This document shows, in pieces, positions 32,963 through 40,181 of a DNA stretch of 40,426 nucleotides. Origin of the DNA: Burkholderiales bacterium (GTDB lineage: Bacteria; Pseudomonadota; Gammaproteobacteria; Burkholderiales; Burkholderiaceae_C); the NCBI GenBank assembly GCA_019509985.1, contig JAEKLF010000087.1, positions 1 to 40,426 on the forward strand, read 5' to 3'. Under the pieces are notes generated by a model. The model did no database searches, was not told where the DNA came from, and was given only the letters and a program-made list of their open reading frames with translations. The translations under genes were made by a program, and so were the position numbers. Position 1 is the first letter of the stretch. Every line of letters begins with the position of its first letter.

Positions 32963-33011
32963 CGATACAGACCTGTCTTTACTATTTCAAGCAACAGACA
33001 GGTCTGTATCG
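32963..33011. promoter_or_regulatory. double TetR operator (16-base perfect inverted repeat)
   Basis: CGATACAGACCTGTCT (32963-32978) and AGACAGGTCTGTATCG (32996-33011) are perfect reverse complements separated by 17 bases (TTACTATTTCAAGCAAC). Each arm contains ACAG-AC-CTGT, itself near-palindromic, so each arm could bind one TetR dimer. The arms are offset by 33 bases, about three helical turns, so both dimers would lie on one DNA face. The spacer is AT-rich and should hold core promoter elements. Confidence 0.8.
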
Positions 33012-33077
33012 CCATCAAGCCGGGCGGCGGCCCGAACGCCGCCCGCCATGCACGCCCACCACCTCCAGGAAACTCCG

Positions 33078-34094
33078 ATGACCACGACCCCCGCGTCCGC
33101 CTCCTCCCTGCCCGTCGCCGTCTACGGTGCCGGCGGCCACACCGGCCGCTTCATCGTCCGGGAGCTGCAGCGACGCGGCATGCCCGTCGTCGCCGTGGGC
33201 CGCGATGCCGCCAAGCTGCCGGCCGGCGTGACGGCCCGCGTGGCGGCCATCGACGACGCGCCGGCGCTGGCTCGCGCCTTTGCCGGCTGCGGCGTCGTCA
33301 TCAATGCCGCCGGGCCCTTCCTCGACACGGCCGCGCCAGTCATCGGCGCCGCCATCGAGGCCGGCGCCAGCTACCTGGACGTGACCGCCGAGCAGGCCAG
33401 CGCGATGGAGAGCTTCGAGCGCTTCGACGCCGCCGCGAGCGCGGCCCGCGTCGCCGTCATCCCGGCGGCCGGCTTCTACGGCGGCCTGGCCGACCTGCTC
33501 GCGACGGCCCTGGTCGGCGACGGCGGCGAGGTCGACACGCTGACCGTCGCCATCGCACTGGACCGCTGGTGGCCGACCGAGGGCACGCGCAAGACCGGCG
33601 ACCGCAACCGCGTCCCCCGCCTCGTCGTCGACGACCACCGCCTCGTGCCCATGCCGCTGCCGGCCGCCACGTCGCGCTGGCAGTTCGGCCCGGACCATGG
33701 CGAGCAGGCGGTGGTGGAGCTGCCGTTCAGCGAGATCGTCACCATCTCCCACCACCTGCGCGTGCGCAGCCTGCGCGCCCACCTGACGCAGGCTTCGCTG
33801 GACGACATCCGCGACGCGGCGACGCCGCCGCCCTCGGCGCAGGACGACGACGGCCGCTCGGCGCAGCGCTTCGAGATGGTCGTGCAGGCCAGCGACCGCG
33901 GCACGCTGCGCACGGCCGTGGCGCGCGGCCAGGATATCTACGCCGTCTCGGCGCCGCTGGTGGTGGAAGCCGCGGCGCGCCTGCTGCAGCCGGGCTTCGA
34001 CCGCTTCGGCGCTCGCTCGCTGGCCCAGGCCTTCGATGCGCACGACTTCCTGGCCGCGCTGGCGCCGGCGCACCTGACGGTGACGATGGCCTGA
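33078..34094 (+). CDS. saccharopine dehydrogenase-like NAD(P)-binding protein
   Basis: I start at ATG 33078 (AGGAAA upstream), giving 338 residues. The Rossmann motif is VAVYGAGGHTGRF (13-25), with INAAGPFLDTAAPVIGAAIEAGASYLDVTAEQ (about 85-116 region) and the AAGFYGGLADLLA segment, typical of the saccharopine dehydrogenase/trans-acting enoyl-reductase-like family. The C-terminal half is the catalytic/dimer domain. Substrate unknown. Divergence from tetR over the double operator indicates repression by that protein and induction by a small molecule. Confidence 0.85.
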   Translation: MTTTPASASSLPVAVYGAGGHTGRFIVRELQRRGMPVVAVGRDAAKLPAGVTARVAAIDDAPALARAFAGCGVVINAAGPFLDTAAPVIGAAIEAGASYLDVTAEQASAMESFERFDAAASAARVAVIPAAGFYGGLADLLATALVGDGGEVDTLTVAIALDRWWPTEGTRKTGDRNRVPRLVVDDHRLVPMPLPAATSRWQFGPDHGEQAVVELPFSEIVTISHHLRVRSLRAHLTQASLDDIRDAATPPPSAQDDDGRSAQRFEMVVQASDRGTLRTAVARGQDIYAVSAPLVVEAAARLLQPGFDRFGARSLAQAFDAHDFLAALAPAHLTVTMA

Positions 34095-34117
34095 GCAGCT
34101 TGCGCTAAGGTCCTGGC

Positions 34118-34612
34118 ATGAAGACGCTGCGCGACCTCAACACACCGCCGGCCCACATCCAGGGCCGGGTGGAAGCCATCATCGTGCGCGGCGCACCGCG
34201 TGACCCGGCGCGGCGCATCGAGCGCACGATGGCGCTGGCCGGCATCGGCCTGGCCGACGACCGGCTGGGCCGGCGCGGCGAGGCCGAGCTGTCGACGCGT
34301 CAGGTCACGCTGATCCAGCAGGAGCACCTGCCTCTCATCGCGGCGTTTGCGCGCAGCGGCGCCATCGACCCGGTCGGGCTGCGGCGCAACCTCGTCGTCT
34401 CCGGCATCAACCTGCTGTCGCTGAAGAACGCGCAGCTGCGCGTCGGCGAGGCGCTGCTGCAGATCGTCGGCCCCTGCCAGCCCTGCTCGCGCATGGAAGA
34501 GGTCATCGGCCCCGGTGGCTATGCGGCGATGCGCGGCCATGGCGGCATGACGGCGCGCGTGCTGGAAGCCGGGGCGATCGGCGTCGGCGACGCGATCATC
34601 GCGCTCGGCTAG
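34118..34612 (+). CDS. MOSC domain protein
   Basis: The 164-residue protein consists of one MOSC domain. It has the conserved RQVTLIQQEHLPLI (61-74), LRRNLVVSGINL (88-99) and the Cys motif GPCQPCSRMEEV with Cys120 and Cys123. The Cys is the proposed sulfur-carrying residue in MOSC proteins, which are linked to molybdenum-cofactor sulfuration and to reductases of N-hydroxylated compounds. It lies 23 bases after the dehydrogenase gene and could share its transcript. Its stop overlaps the end of the convergent mocR gene by 4 bases. Confidence 0.9.
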   Translation: MKTLRDLNTPPAHIQGRVEAIIVRGAPRDPARRIERTMALAGIGLADDRLGRRGEAELSTRQVTLIQQEHLPLIAAFARSGAIDPVGLRRNLVVSGINLLSLKNAQLRVGEALLQIVGPCQPCSRMEEVIGPGGYAAMRGHGGMTARVLEAGAIGVGDAIIALG

Positions 34613-36051
34613 ACGCGGCTGCGTGCCCGCTCCAGCGCCAGCTGCGCACTCGTCGCGGCGCTGAGCTGGCTCTGCAGGTACTGCGCCAGCCGCGGCTGCT
34701 GGCTGAAGGCGGCGTTGAAGCGGATGTGCGGGTCGCGCGCGCCATCGGCGGCGAAAGTGGCGCCGCGCACCAGCAGGATGCCGTTGCGAAACGCGTCCTT
34801 GACGACGCTGTCCACGTCCACCCCCGCCGGCAGCGCGCCCCACAGGAAGAGGCCGCCTTCGCCGGCATGCTCCAGCAGCACGCCGGCCTGGCGCAGCTGC
34901 TGCGTAGCCGCCGCCCGCGCCACCGCCAGGCGCTGCTGCAAACGGTCCAGGTGCTTGCGCCAGCGGCCCGCCGCCAGCACCTCCAGCAGCACGAACTCGA
35001 CCAGCGCACCCGTGGTCAGCACGGACAGAATCTTCTCGCGCATCAGCGCCTTGACCAGCGCCGGCTCGGCGGCCACATAGCCCAGGCGCAGCGCCGGGCT
35101 CATGGCCTTGCAGAAGCTGGAGTAGTAGATGACGCGGTCCAGCCCCGACAGCTGCGCCAGCCGCGTCGGCGCGCCGGGGTGGAAGTGCCCCTGCACGTCG
35201 TCCTCGGCGATCAGCAGGTCGTGGCGCTGCGCCAGCATCAGCACGCGGTGCAGATTGGCTGCCGTGCTGCCCCAGCCGGTGGGGTTGTGCAGCACGCTCT
35301 GGATGAAGAGCAGCCGCGGGCGGTGCTGGGTGCAGGCAGCGTCCAGCGCGTCGAGGTCGATGCCATCCGGCCGGCGCGGCACGGGCACGATGCTCACGCC
35401 GGCCTGGCGTAGCCGGTCGAACAGCAGGAAGTAGCCCGGCGTCTCCACAGCCACCGCGTCGCCCGGGCGCAGCAGCGTGCGGCAGATGAGGTCGATGGCA
35501 TGCGTGCCGCCATAGGTCGTCAGCACGCGGCTGGCGTCCACGGCAATGCCTTGGCCGCGCAGCAGCGTCGCGATGCGCTCGCGCAGCTCGGGCAGGCCCT
35601 GCGGCGGGCAGCGCGAGGCCATGCCGGCGCTGGCGCGCGCCAGGCCGCGCTGCACGGCGGCCGCGGGGATGGCGTCCTCCAGCCAGGTGGCCGGCAGCGC
35701 GCCGCTGCTCGCGAGCAGCACGCCGGCGCGCTGGTCGTTGGCCTGCTGCGCCAGCCACACGGCCTCCTGCTCCTCGCCGGCCTCCACGCGCGCCGCGTCG
35801 GGCATGGCGTCGGCCGGGCCCTCGGCGACAAAGAAGCCCGCCGTGCCACGCGAGTCGATCAGGCCTGCGGCGACGAGGCGGTCGTAGGCGACGACGACGG
35901 TGTTGGGACTGACACCGAGCCGCGAGGCCAGCTGGCGGATGGAGTTCAGCCGCGCGCCGGGCGGCAGCTGGGCAGTGGCGATCAAGGCGTGCAGGCGCTG
36001 CTCGATCTGGTCGGTCAGCGGGAGGGGCGAGTCACGGTCCAGCGAGAACAT
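34609..36051 (-). CDS. MocR-type regulator (GntR HTH fused to aminotransferase)
   Basis: The start ATG 36051 gives 480 residues. The GntR winged helix is at about 8-75 (PLTDQIEQRLHALIATAQLPPG, IRQLASRLGVSPNTVVVAYDRL). The fold-type I aminotransferase domain is at about 110-470, with HNPTG (255-259), AEDD (283-286) and the PLP lysine Lys315 in SSFCKAMSPALRLGY. MocR proteins use PLP as a sensor. The start overlaps the stop of the LysE gene (TGATG), an unusual order in which the exporter precedes its presumed regulator on one transcript. Confidence 0.9.
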   Translation of the reverse strand: MFSLDRDSPLPLTDQIEQRLHALIATAQLPPGARLNSIRQLASRLGVSPNTVVVAYDRLVAAGLIDSRGTAGFFVAEGPADAMPDAARVEAGEEQEAVWLAQQANDQRAGVLLASSGALPATWLEDAIPAAAVQRGLARASAGMASRCPPQGLPELRERIATLLRGQGIAVDASRVLTTYGGTHAIDLICRTLLRPGDAVAVETPGYFLLFDRLRQAGVSIVPVPRRPDGIDLDALDAACTQHRPRLLFIQSVLHNPTGWGSTAANLHRVLMLAQRHDLLIAEDDVQGHFHPGAPTRLAQLSGLDRVIYYSSFCKAMSPALRLGYVAAEPALVKALMREKILSVLTTGALVEFVLLEVLAAGRWRKHLDRLQQRLAVARAAATQQLRQAGVLLEHAGEGGLFLWGALPAGVDVDSVVKDAFRNGILLVRGATFAADGARDPHIRFNAAFSQQPRLAQYLQSQLSAATSAQLALERARSRV

Positions 36052-36635
36052 CAGCGCAGCAACAGCAGGGCCAGCACGGCGAGGGAAGCGGCCATGATGA
36101 CATTGAAGCCGCGCCGCCGCGCCGGGCTGGACAGGAAGCGACCGATGCCGGCGCCGAACAGCGCCCACATCGAGATGCAGGGAAAGCCGATGACGGCGCC
36201 GACGACGCTGACCAGCAGCGCCCCGGCCGGCACGCTGAGCTGCGTGGGCATGAACACCGAGGCCACCGTGACTGCCTTGACCCAGCTCTTGGGATTCACC
36301 GCCTGGAACAGCGCGGCCTGCGCAAAGCCCAGTTGCTCGGGCGGCCGGTCGTGCGCGACCGGGCTGCCCGCCAGCCGCCAGGCCAGCACGAGCATGTAGA
36401 GCGTGCCCGCCAGGCGCAGCGCGGCGTGCAGGGCCGGCCAGGCGACGAAGAGCGCGCCCAGGCCCATGCAGGTCGCGAAGGTCTGCACCGCGCCGCCTGT
36501 GTTGATGCCCAGGATGGCCGGCAGCGTGCGCCGGTAGCCGTGGTGGGCGCCGCAGGACACCAGCATCATGTTGTTCGGTCCGGGCGTGCTGGACATCAGC
36601 GCGCAATAGCTCAGCAGGGGCAGCATCTCGTTCAT
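36051..36635 (-). CDS. LysE-family amino-acid exporter
   Basis: I start at 36635 (194 residues, MNEMLPLLSYCALMSSTPGPNNMM). The STPGPNN motif near residue 15-21 and the segment FQAVNPKSWVKAVTVASVF (about 108-126) are diagnostic of LysE/RhtB exporters. About six membrane helices are visible. It exports amino acids or related metabolites across the inner membrane. It is translationally coupled to the MocR gene that follows, which suggests a PLP-sensing feedback on amino-acid export. Confidence 0.88.
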   Translation of the reverse strand: MNEMLPLLSYCALMSSTPGPNNMMLVSCGAHHGYRRTLPAILGINTGGAVQTFATCMGLGALFVAWPALHAALRLAGTLYMLVLAWRLAGSPVAHDRPPEQLGFAQAALFQAVNPKSWVKAVTVASVFMPTQLSVPAGALLVSVVGAVIGFPCISMWALFGAGIGRFLSSPARRRGFNVIMAASLAVLALLLLR

Positions 36636-36906
36636 GCCGGCATTGCAACGGCCCGCCCGGCTGGCGTGAAGGTACAGCGGCAGGCGGCGGACGACGTGCT
36701 GTATCAATGCCTGGACATGCACAGCCGTGCCGGGGTCTTCCTCAATCGGACGGAGCGAAACGCCGTTGGCTAGGCGTAAACCTGAATGTCGCCCATGACA
36801 CGCTGCCTAGCATCGGCCGTGCGCTGCCAAGTCGTCACCACGGGGGTTCGCGCCCTGCCGGTGACTCGCCATTTCGAGCCGGAGCGGCGTCAACCCGGGG
36901 CATGAC
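36636..36906. other. intergenic region with a hairpin before the second PEP-CTERM gene
   Basis: This 271-base gap between divergent genes holds no convincing ORF. GTCACC (36834-36839) and GGTGAC (36860-36865) form a stem enclosing a GGGG/CCC inner pairing. A weak GG-N10-GC sigma-54-like match (GGTTCGCGCCCTGC, 36845-36858) lies within it. It is much poorer than the match before the first PEP-CTERM gene, and chance is likely at this GC content. Confidence 0.3.
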
Positions 36907-37959
36907 ATGCAAAGAGTTCAATCCACCCATGCGGCGCTGGGCCTGGCCCTCGCTCTGGCCGGCGGCAGCGCAGTGGCGGGCACGACGGTCTACGACGCCT
37001 TCGACACGCCCGGCTATTCGATGGCCGACTACAACGCCAAATGGGCCAACCCCTACGGCCTGGGCGAGATGAGCGTCAGCGACACGCGCAGCTTCACCGC
37101 CGGCAACTTCTCGATCAAGGCGCCGGTCTTCCAGACCGGGTTCGACTTCAGCGTCTACGACCACCTGAAGTACATGGCCGCCAGCACCCAGTCCTTCGCC
37201 GTGCCGGTGGGCGGCACGCTGACCTTCTCATCCACCATCAGCGCCACCGCCTACAACACGCAGGCGGCCGGCCGCCTGATCAGCGGCAGCTACACGCAGA
37301 GCGGCCTGCCCTACGCCGCGTTGGCCCTCGAAGGCCAGCAGGCCGGCGCCGTGATGAACATGATCGACTTCTCCACCGGCCAGCTGTTCGACTGGTTCAT
37401 CTCCGGGTCGACCGCCTTCACGCTGATCGAGCGCCTGCCCTCCTCGGTCACCAACCCGCTGCTGAAGCCCGGCGACCCGGGCTATGTCGGCATCGACAAG
37501 ATGTACACGCAGATCATCAAGCAGGTGGCGATCGGCTCGGGCCCGCACCAGGCCTCGATCAGCTACAGCGACGCGGGCAGCGTCAGCTATTTCCTGGACG
37601 GCACGCTGGTCTCCAGGATCGACAACGTCGGCATCCCGCTGGACCAGCAGGGCGTGGACTGGTCGGGCGTCTACCCGTCCTACGGCAACGGCGAGGCGCT
37701 CTCCGGCAAGATCCGCAACCTGACCATCGGCCACGGCCTGTTCAGCCTGCTCGACGCCTTCCCCTTCCAGCACCCGGACCGGCCCGACCTGGCCGTGTCC
37801 ATCCCGCTGACGCAGCGGCTCTTCGGCCAGGGCATGGACGCGAGCTTCGACAACTTCACGGTGACCTCGGTGCCGGAGGCGCAGAGCTGGGCGATGTTGC
37901 TGGCGGGGCTGGGCGTGGTCGGGCTGGTGGCCCGCCGCCGGATCGCAACCAGGGTCTGA
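36907..37959 (+). CDS. PEP-CTERM protein with a DUF6081-like domain
   Basis: The 350-residue protein has a signal peptide (about 1-24) and a PEP-CTERM tail: SVPEAQSWAMLLAGLGVVGL, then ARRR (from about 321). The body (25-315) resembles DUF6081 as I recall it: YDAFDTPG and a Trp-containing start, YDHLKYMA, a beta-rich TLTFSSTISATAYNTQ, MNMIDFSTGQLFDWFISGST with LIERLP, FLDGTLVSRIDNVGIPLD, and RLFGQGMDASFDNFTV. That family is best known from actinobacteria and fungi, so its presence with an exosortase tail is unusual. The product should be exported and cut by exosortase, joining the surface or matrix. Function unknown. Confidence 0.82.
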   Translation: MQRVQSTHAALGLALALAGGSAVAGTTVYDAFDTPGYSMADYNAKWANPYGLGEMSVSDTRSFTAGNFSIKAPVFQTGFDFSVYDHLKYMAASTQSFAVPVGGTLTFSSTISATAYNTQAAGRLISGSYTQSGLPYAALALEGQQAGAVMNMIDFSTGQLFDWFISGSTAFTLIERLPSSVTNPLLKPGDPGYVGIDKMYTQIIKQVAIGSGPHQASISYSDAGSVSYFLDGTLVSRIDNVGIPLDQQGVDWSGVYPSYGNGEALSGKIRNLTIGHGLFSLLDAFPFQHPDRPDLAVSIPLTQRLFGQGMDASFDNFTVTSVPEAQSWAMLLAGLGVVGLVARRRIATRV

Positions 37960-38131
37960 CCGCCGGACCAGGGCACCAGGCCGCCCCGGTCGACATCGTC
38001 GCCCAACGACCGGGCAGCCGGCGCTGGCGCGGCTGGCCGTCGATGCGGGTGGACTGGTGGCGAGTCCCGGGCATTGACGCTGCCGCGTCCGGACCGATTC
38101 GTTTCGGCCTGCTGCAACGTCTATGCAGATA

Positions 38132-38153
38132 CGAACCCTCCAGTCCGGGTTCG
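38132..38153 (+). promoter_or_regulatory. inverted repeat before the monooxygenase-sigma operon
   Basis: CGAACCC (38132-38138) and GGGTTCG (38147-38153) form a perfect 7-base inverted repeat with an 8-base spacer. It ends 12 bases before the ATG at 38166, next to GGAG (38155-38158). It may be an operator or an RNA hairpin affecting ribosome access. Confidence 0.4.
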
Positions 38154-38165
38154 CGGAGCACATCC

Positions 38166-38603
38166 ATGCCAACTCAAGCACCCCTCGCGCGGCCCGGGCG
38201 ACGCAGCCTGCTCGCCGGCGGCCTCGCCCTCGGGGCAGGCGCCCCGCTCGCCTCACTCTCGCAACCCCAGCCCAACGCCATGACACCCACCATCAACGCC
38301 GATGCCAAGCTCACCACGCTGATCAATGTCTTCAGCGTTGCACCCGAAGACCGCGACCGGCTGGTGGCCCTGCTGAAGGAAGGCACCGACGCCTGGATCT
38401 CCAAGGTGCCCGGCTTCGTCTCGTCTTCCCTGCATGTCTCGCGCGACGGCCGGCGCGTGGTGATCTACGGCCAGTGGCGCGGCGCCGACGGCATTGCGGC
38501 GATGCGCCAGCACCCGGAGATGCCGGCATACTTTGAGCGCATCAAGGCGCTCGCGCAGATGGAAGCCATGACCTGCGACGTCGCCTCCACCGTGGTCGCC
38601 TGA
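38166..38603 (+). CDS. antibiotic biosynthesis monooxygenase (ABM) domain protein, possible Tat signal
   Basis: From ATG 38166 the protein has 145 residues. An N-terminal segment RPGRRSLLAGGLALGAGAPL (about 9-28) looks like a twin-arginine-type signal, though without the full SRRxFLK motif. The ABM ferredoxin-like domain is at about 48-135 (TTLINVFSVAPEDRDRLVALL, FVSSSLHVSRDGRRVVIYGQW, MPAYFERIKALA). An in-frame ATG at 38280 would give a 107-residue cytosolic ABM protein, so two forms are possible. ABM proteins are cofactor-free oxygenases. It lies 26 bases upstream of the ECF sigma gene and is probably co-transcribed with it. Confidence 0.8.
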   Translation: MPTQAPLARPGRRSLLAGGLALGAGAPLASLSQPQPNAMTPTINADAKLTTLINVFSVAPEDRDRLVALLKEGTDAWISKVPGFVSSSLHVSRDGRRVVIYGQWRGADGIAAMRQHPEMPAYFERIKALAQMEAMTCDVASTVVA

Positions 38604-38629
38604 ACCCGACACTGTCCAGACTCCACCGC

Positions 38630-39520
38630 ATGCCGCCATCGCCCGCACCGGGTTCCCAGCTCCTGTCCTCGGTCGACCTTGACCGGCTGCGCCCCGCCCT
38701 GCACCGCTACTGCGCCCGCATGGTGGGTTCGGCCCTGGACGGCGAAGACATCGTGCAGGACGCCCTGCTGCGCGCGCTGGAGGCGGCCGCGCCTGAGCGG
38801 CCCATCGACAACCCCGACGGCTGGCTGTTCCGCATCGCGCACAACCTGGCGCTCGACGTCCTGCGGCGCCGCGCGCGCTTGGACGGCACGCAAGGCGACG
38901 ACGACATGGACCTGATCGCCCATCCCGTGGATGAACAGGCGCGGCGCGAGGCGGCGGCGGCGTCCCTGCCGACCTTCATGCAGATGCCCGCCTCGCAGCG
39001 CAGCGTGGTCATCCTGTTCGATGTGCTGGACTATTCCGCCCAGGAGGTCAGCGAGATCCTCGACACCTCCGTGGCGGCCGTGAAGTCCCTGCTGCAGCGT
39101 GGTCGTGGCCGCCTGCGCGAGCTGACCGGGCCGGCCGCGCCGGCGAGCGCGCACGCGCCCTTGTCGGCCGCCGAGCAGCGGCTGCTGCGGCGCTATGTCG
39201 AGCTGTTCAACGCGCGCGACTTCGACACGCTGCGCACGATGCTGGCGGCCGACGTGAAGCTGGACCTGGTGAACCGCCTGCAACTGCAGGGGCCCGCCGT
39301 CGGCCAGTACTACACGCGCTACGGCCAGACGCAGGGCTGGCACGCTCGGCCGGGTGTCGTCGAGGGCCGGCCGGCGGTGCTGATGCAACAGCAGGCCGGC
39401 GCCGACGCGCGGCCGGACTACTTCGTCGTGCTCGGCTGGTCCGGCGACCGCGTGGCGACGATCCGCGACTTTCTGTTTGCCCCCTACGTGGCGGCGGACG
39501 CCGAGCAGGCGCCGCTTTAG
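38630..39520 (+). CDS. ECF sigma factor with SnoaL-like C-terminal domain
   Basis: The 296-residue protein has sigma region 2 (about 18-82: LHRYCARMVGSALDGEDIVQDALLRAL, NPDGWLFRIAHNLALDVLRRR) and region 4 (about 115-165: MPASQRSVVILFDVLDYSAQEVSEIL, VAAVKSLLQRGRGRLRE). A SnoaL/NTF2-like extension of about 115 residues follows (LLRRYVELFNARDFDTLRTMLAADV). This layout occurs in SigJ/ECF41-type sigma factors, where the extension controls activity in place of an anti-sigma factor. Such genes usually sit beside an oxidoreductase or decarboxylase. Here the neighbour is the ABM protein, its probable target. Confidence 0.88.
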   Translation: MPPSPAPGSQLLSSVDLDRLRPALHRYCARMVGSALDGEDIVQDALLRALEAAAPERPIDNPDGWLFRIAHNLALDVLRRRARLDGTQGDDDMDLIAHPVDEQARREAAAASLPTFMQMPASQRSVVILFDVLDYSAQEVSEILDTSVAAVKSLLQRGRGRLRELTGPAAPASAHAPLSAAEQRLLRRYVELFNARDFDTLRTMLAADVKLDLVNRLQLQGPAVGQYYTRYGQTQGWHARPGVVEGRPAVLMQQQAGADARPDYFVVLGWSGDRVATIRDFLFAPYVAADAEQAPL

Positions 39521-39654
39521 ACGCGCGGATCAACTCAGTCGGCAGTACACCGACCAGAGGCCGGATCACTTCGAGCAACGCTACCGCCAGCGTGTCATGG
39601 CTGGCTCAGCCGGCGCGCCCAGCAGCCGGGCTGGCGGCTCGTGCCTGAAACTCA

Positions 39655-39680
39655 AACGGCCTGATCGGTGTCAGGCCGTT
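39655..39680 (-). terminator. hairpin, likely terminator of the acetyltransferase gene
   Basis: AACGGCCTGA (39655-39664) and TCAGGCCGTT (39671-39680) form a perfect 10-base stem with a 6-base loop. On the minus strand it is followed by TTGAGTTTC, a weak T-rich tail. It lies about 60 bases past the stop of the acetyltransferase gene. On the plus strand no T-run follows. Confidence 0.5.
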
Positions 39681-39737
39681 GCGTCACGGGTCCATGGAAT
39701 GAACTACTTGGGGAGTGATTCTTGAGAGGCGGCACTC

Positions 39738-40181
39738 TTACGCGAGCACCTTCCTGAAGAATACGACCCGCTCTGTTTCCTCGAAGCCGAGCGCTCGGTG
39801 CATTGCATGACTCTCTGTATTTCCCTGCGGAGCATCCGATGCGAACTCGCGGCACCCGGCACTCAACGCCCATTGCTCGACGGCAGCCACCAGGGAACGT
39901 GCAACGCCCCTGCCCCGGCTCTCTGGGACGACATAGATTCCTTCCAGGAACGCGACCGGCGACGAGTTCGTGCCGTTCACATAGTCAGTCCGGAGGGCCG
40001 CCTCCACAAGCCCGATCGGGTTGCTCGCCAATCCGTAGGCCAAGAATGCGACAAGGTCAGTCGCGGCGGCAATGGTCGAAGCCATCTCCGCCTCATGCTC
40101 CGCCCGTGGGCACTGCGGCCAGAGCGCCTCCCGAAGTGCCAGCCAGCCTGGCTGATTGGGTGTTGTGCAACGTTCGATCAC
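39738..40181 (-). CDS. aac(6'): aminoglycoside 6'-N-acetyltransferase-like GNAT protein
   Basis: The 147-residue protein starts at a GTG with AGAGG about 9 bases upstream. The GNAT acetyl-CoA motif is VVPESRGRGVARSLV. The segments YVNGTNSSPVAFLEGIYVVP, GCREFASDA and SHAMHRALGFEETERVVFFRK match the AAC(6')-I enzymes of Acinetobacter and Stenotrophomonas as I remember them. These acetylate the 6'-amino group of aminoglycosides such as kanamycin or tobramycin in the cytosol. Actual resistance cannot be inferred from sequence. The surrounding DNA is less GC-rich than the window average. No integrase or attC-like site is visible, so it is not evidently a cassette. Confidence 0.8.
   Translation of the reverse strand: MIERCTTPNQPGWLALREALWPQCPRAEHEAEMASTIAAATDLVAFLAYGLASNPIGLVEAALRTDYVNGTNSSPVAFLEGIYVVPESRGRGVARSLVAAVEQWALSAGCREFASDAPQGNTESHAMHRALGFEETERVVFFRKVLA

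Noticed and set aside
36845..36858. GG-N10-GC match as a sigma-54 promoter for the second PEP-CTERM gene.
   Set aside because: The flanking bases fit the consensus poorly, and GG-N10-GC arises often by chance at this GC content.
39600..39737. Possible integron attC site behind the acetyltransferase gene because of the AACGGCC...GGCCGTT symmetry.
   Set aside because: The RYYYAAC and GTTRRRY core sites are not present at the right places; the symmetry is a simple 10-base hairpin better read as a terminator.
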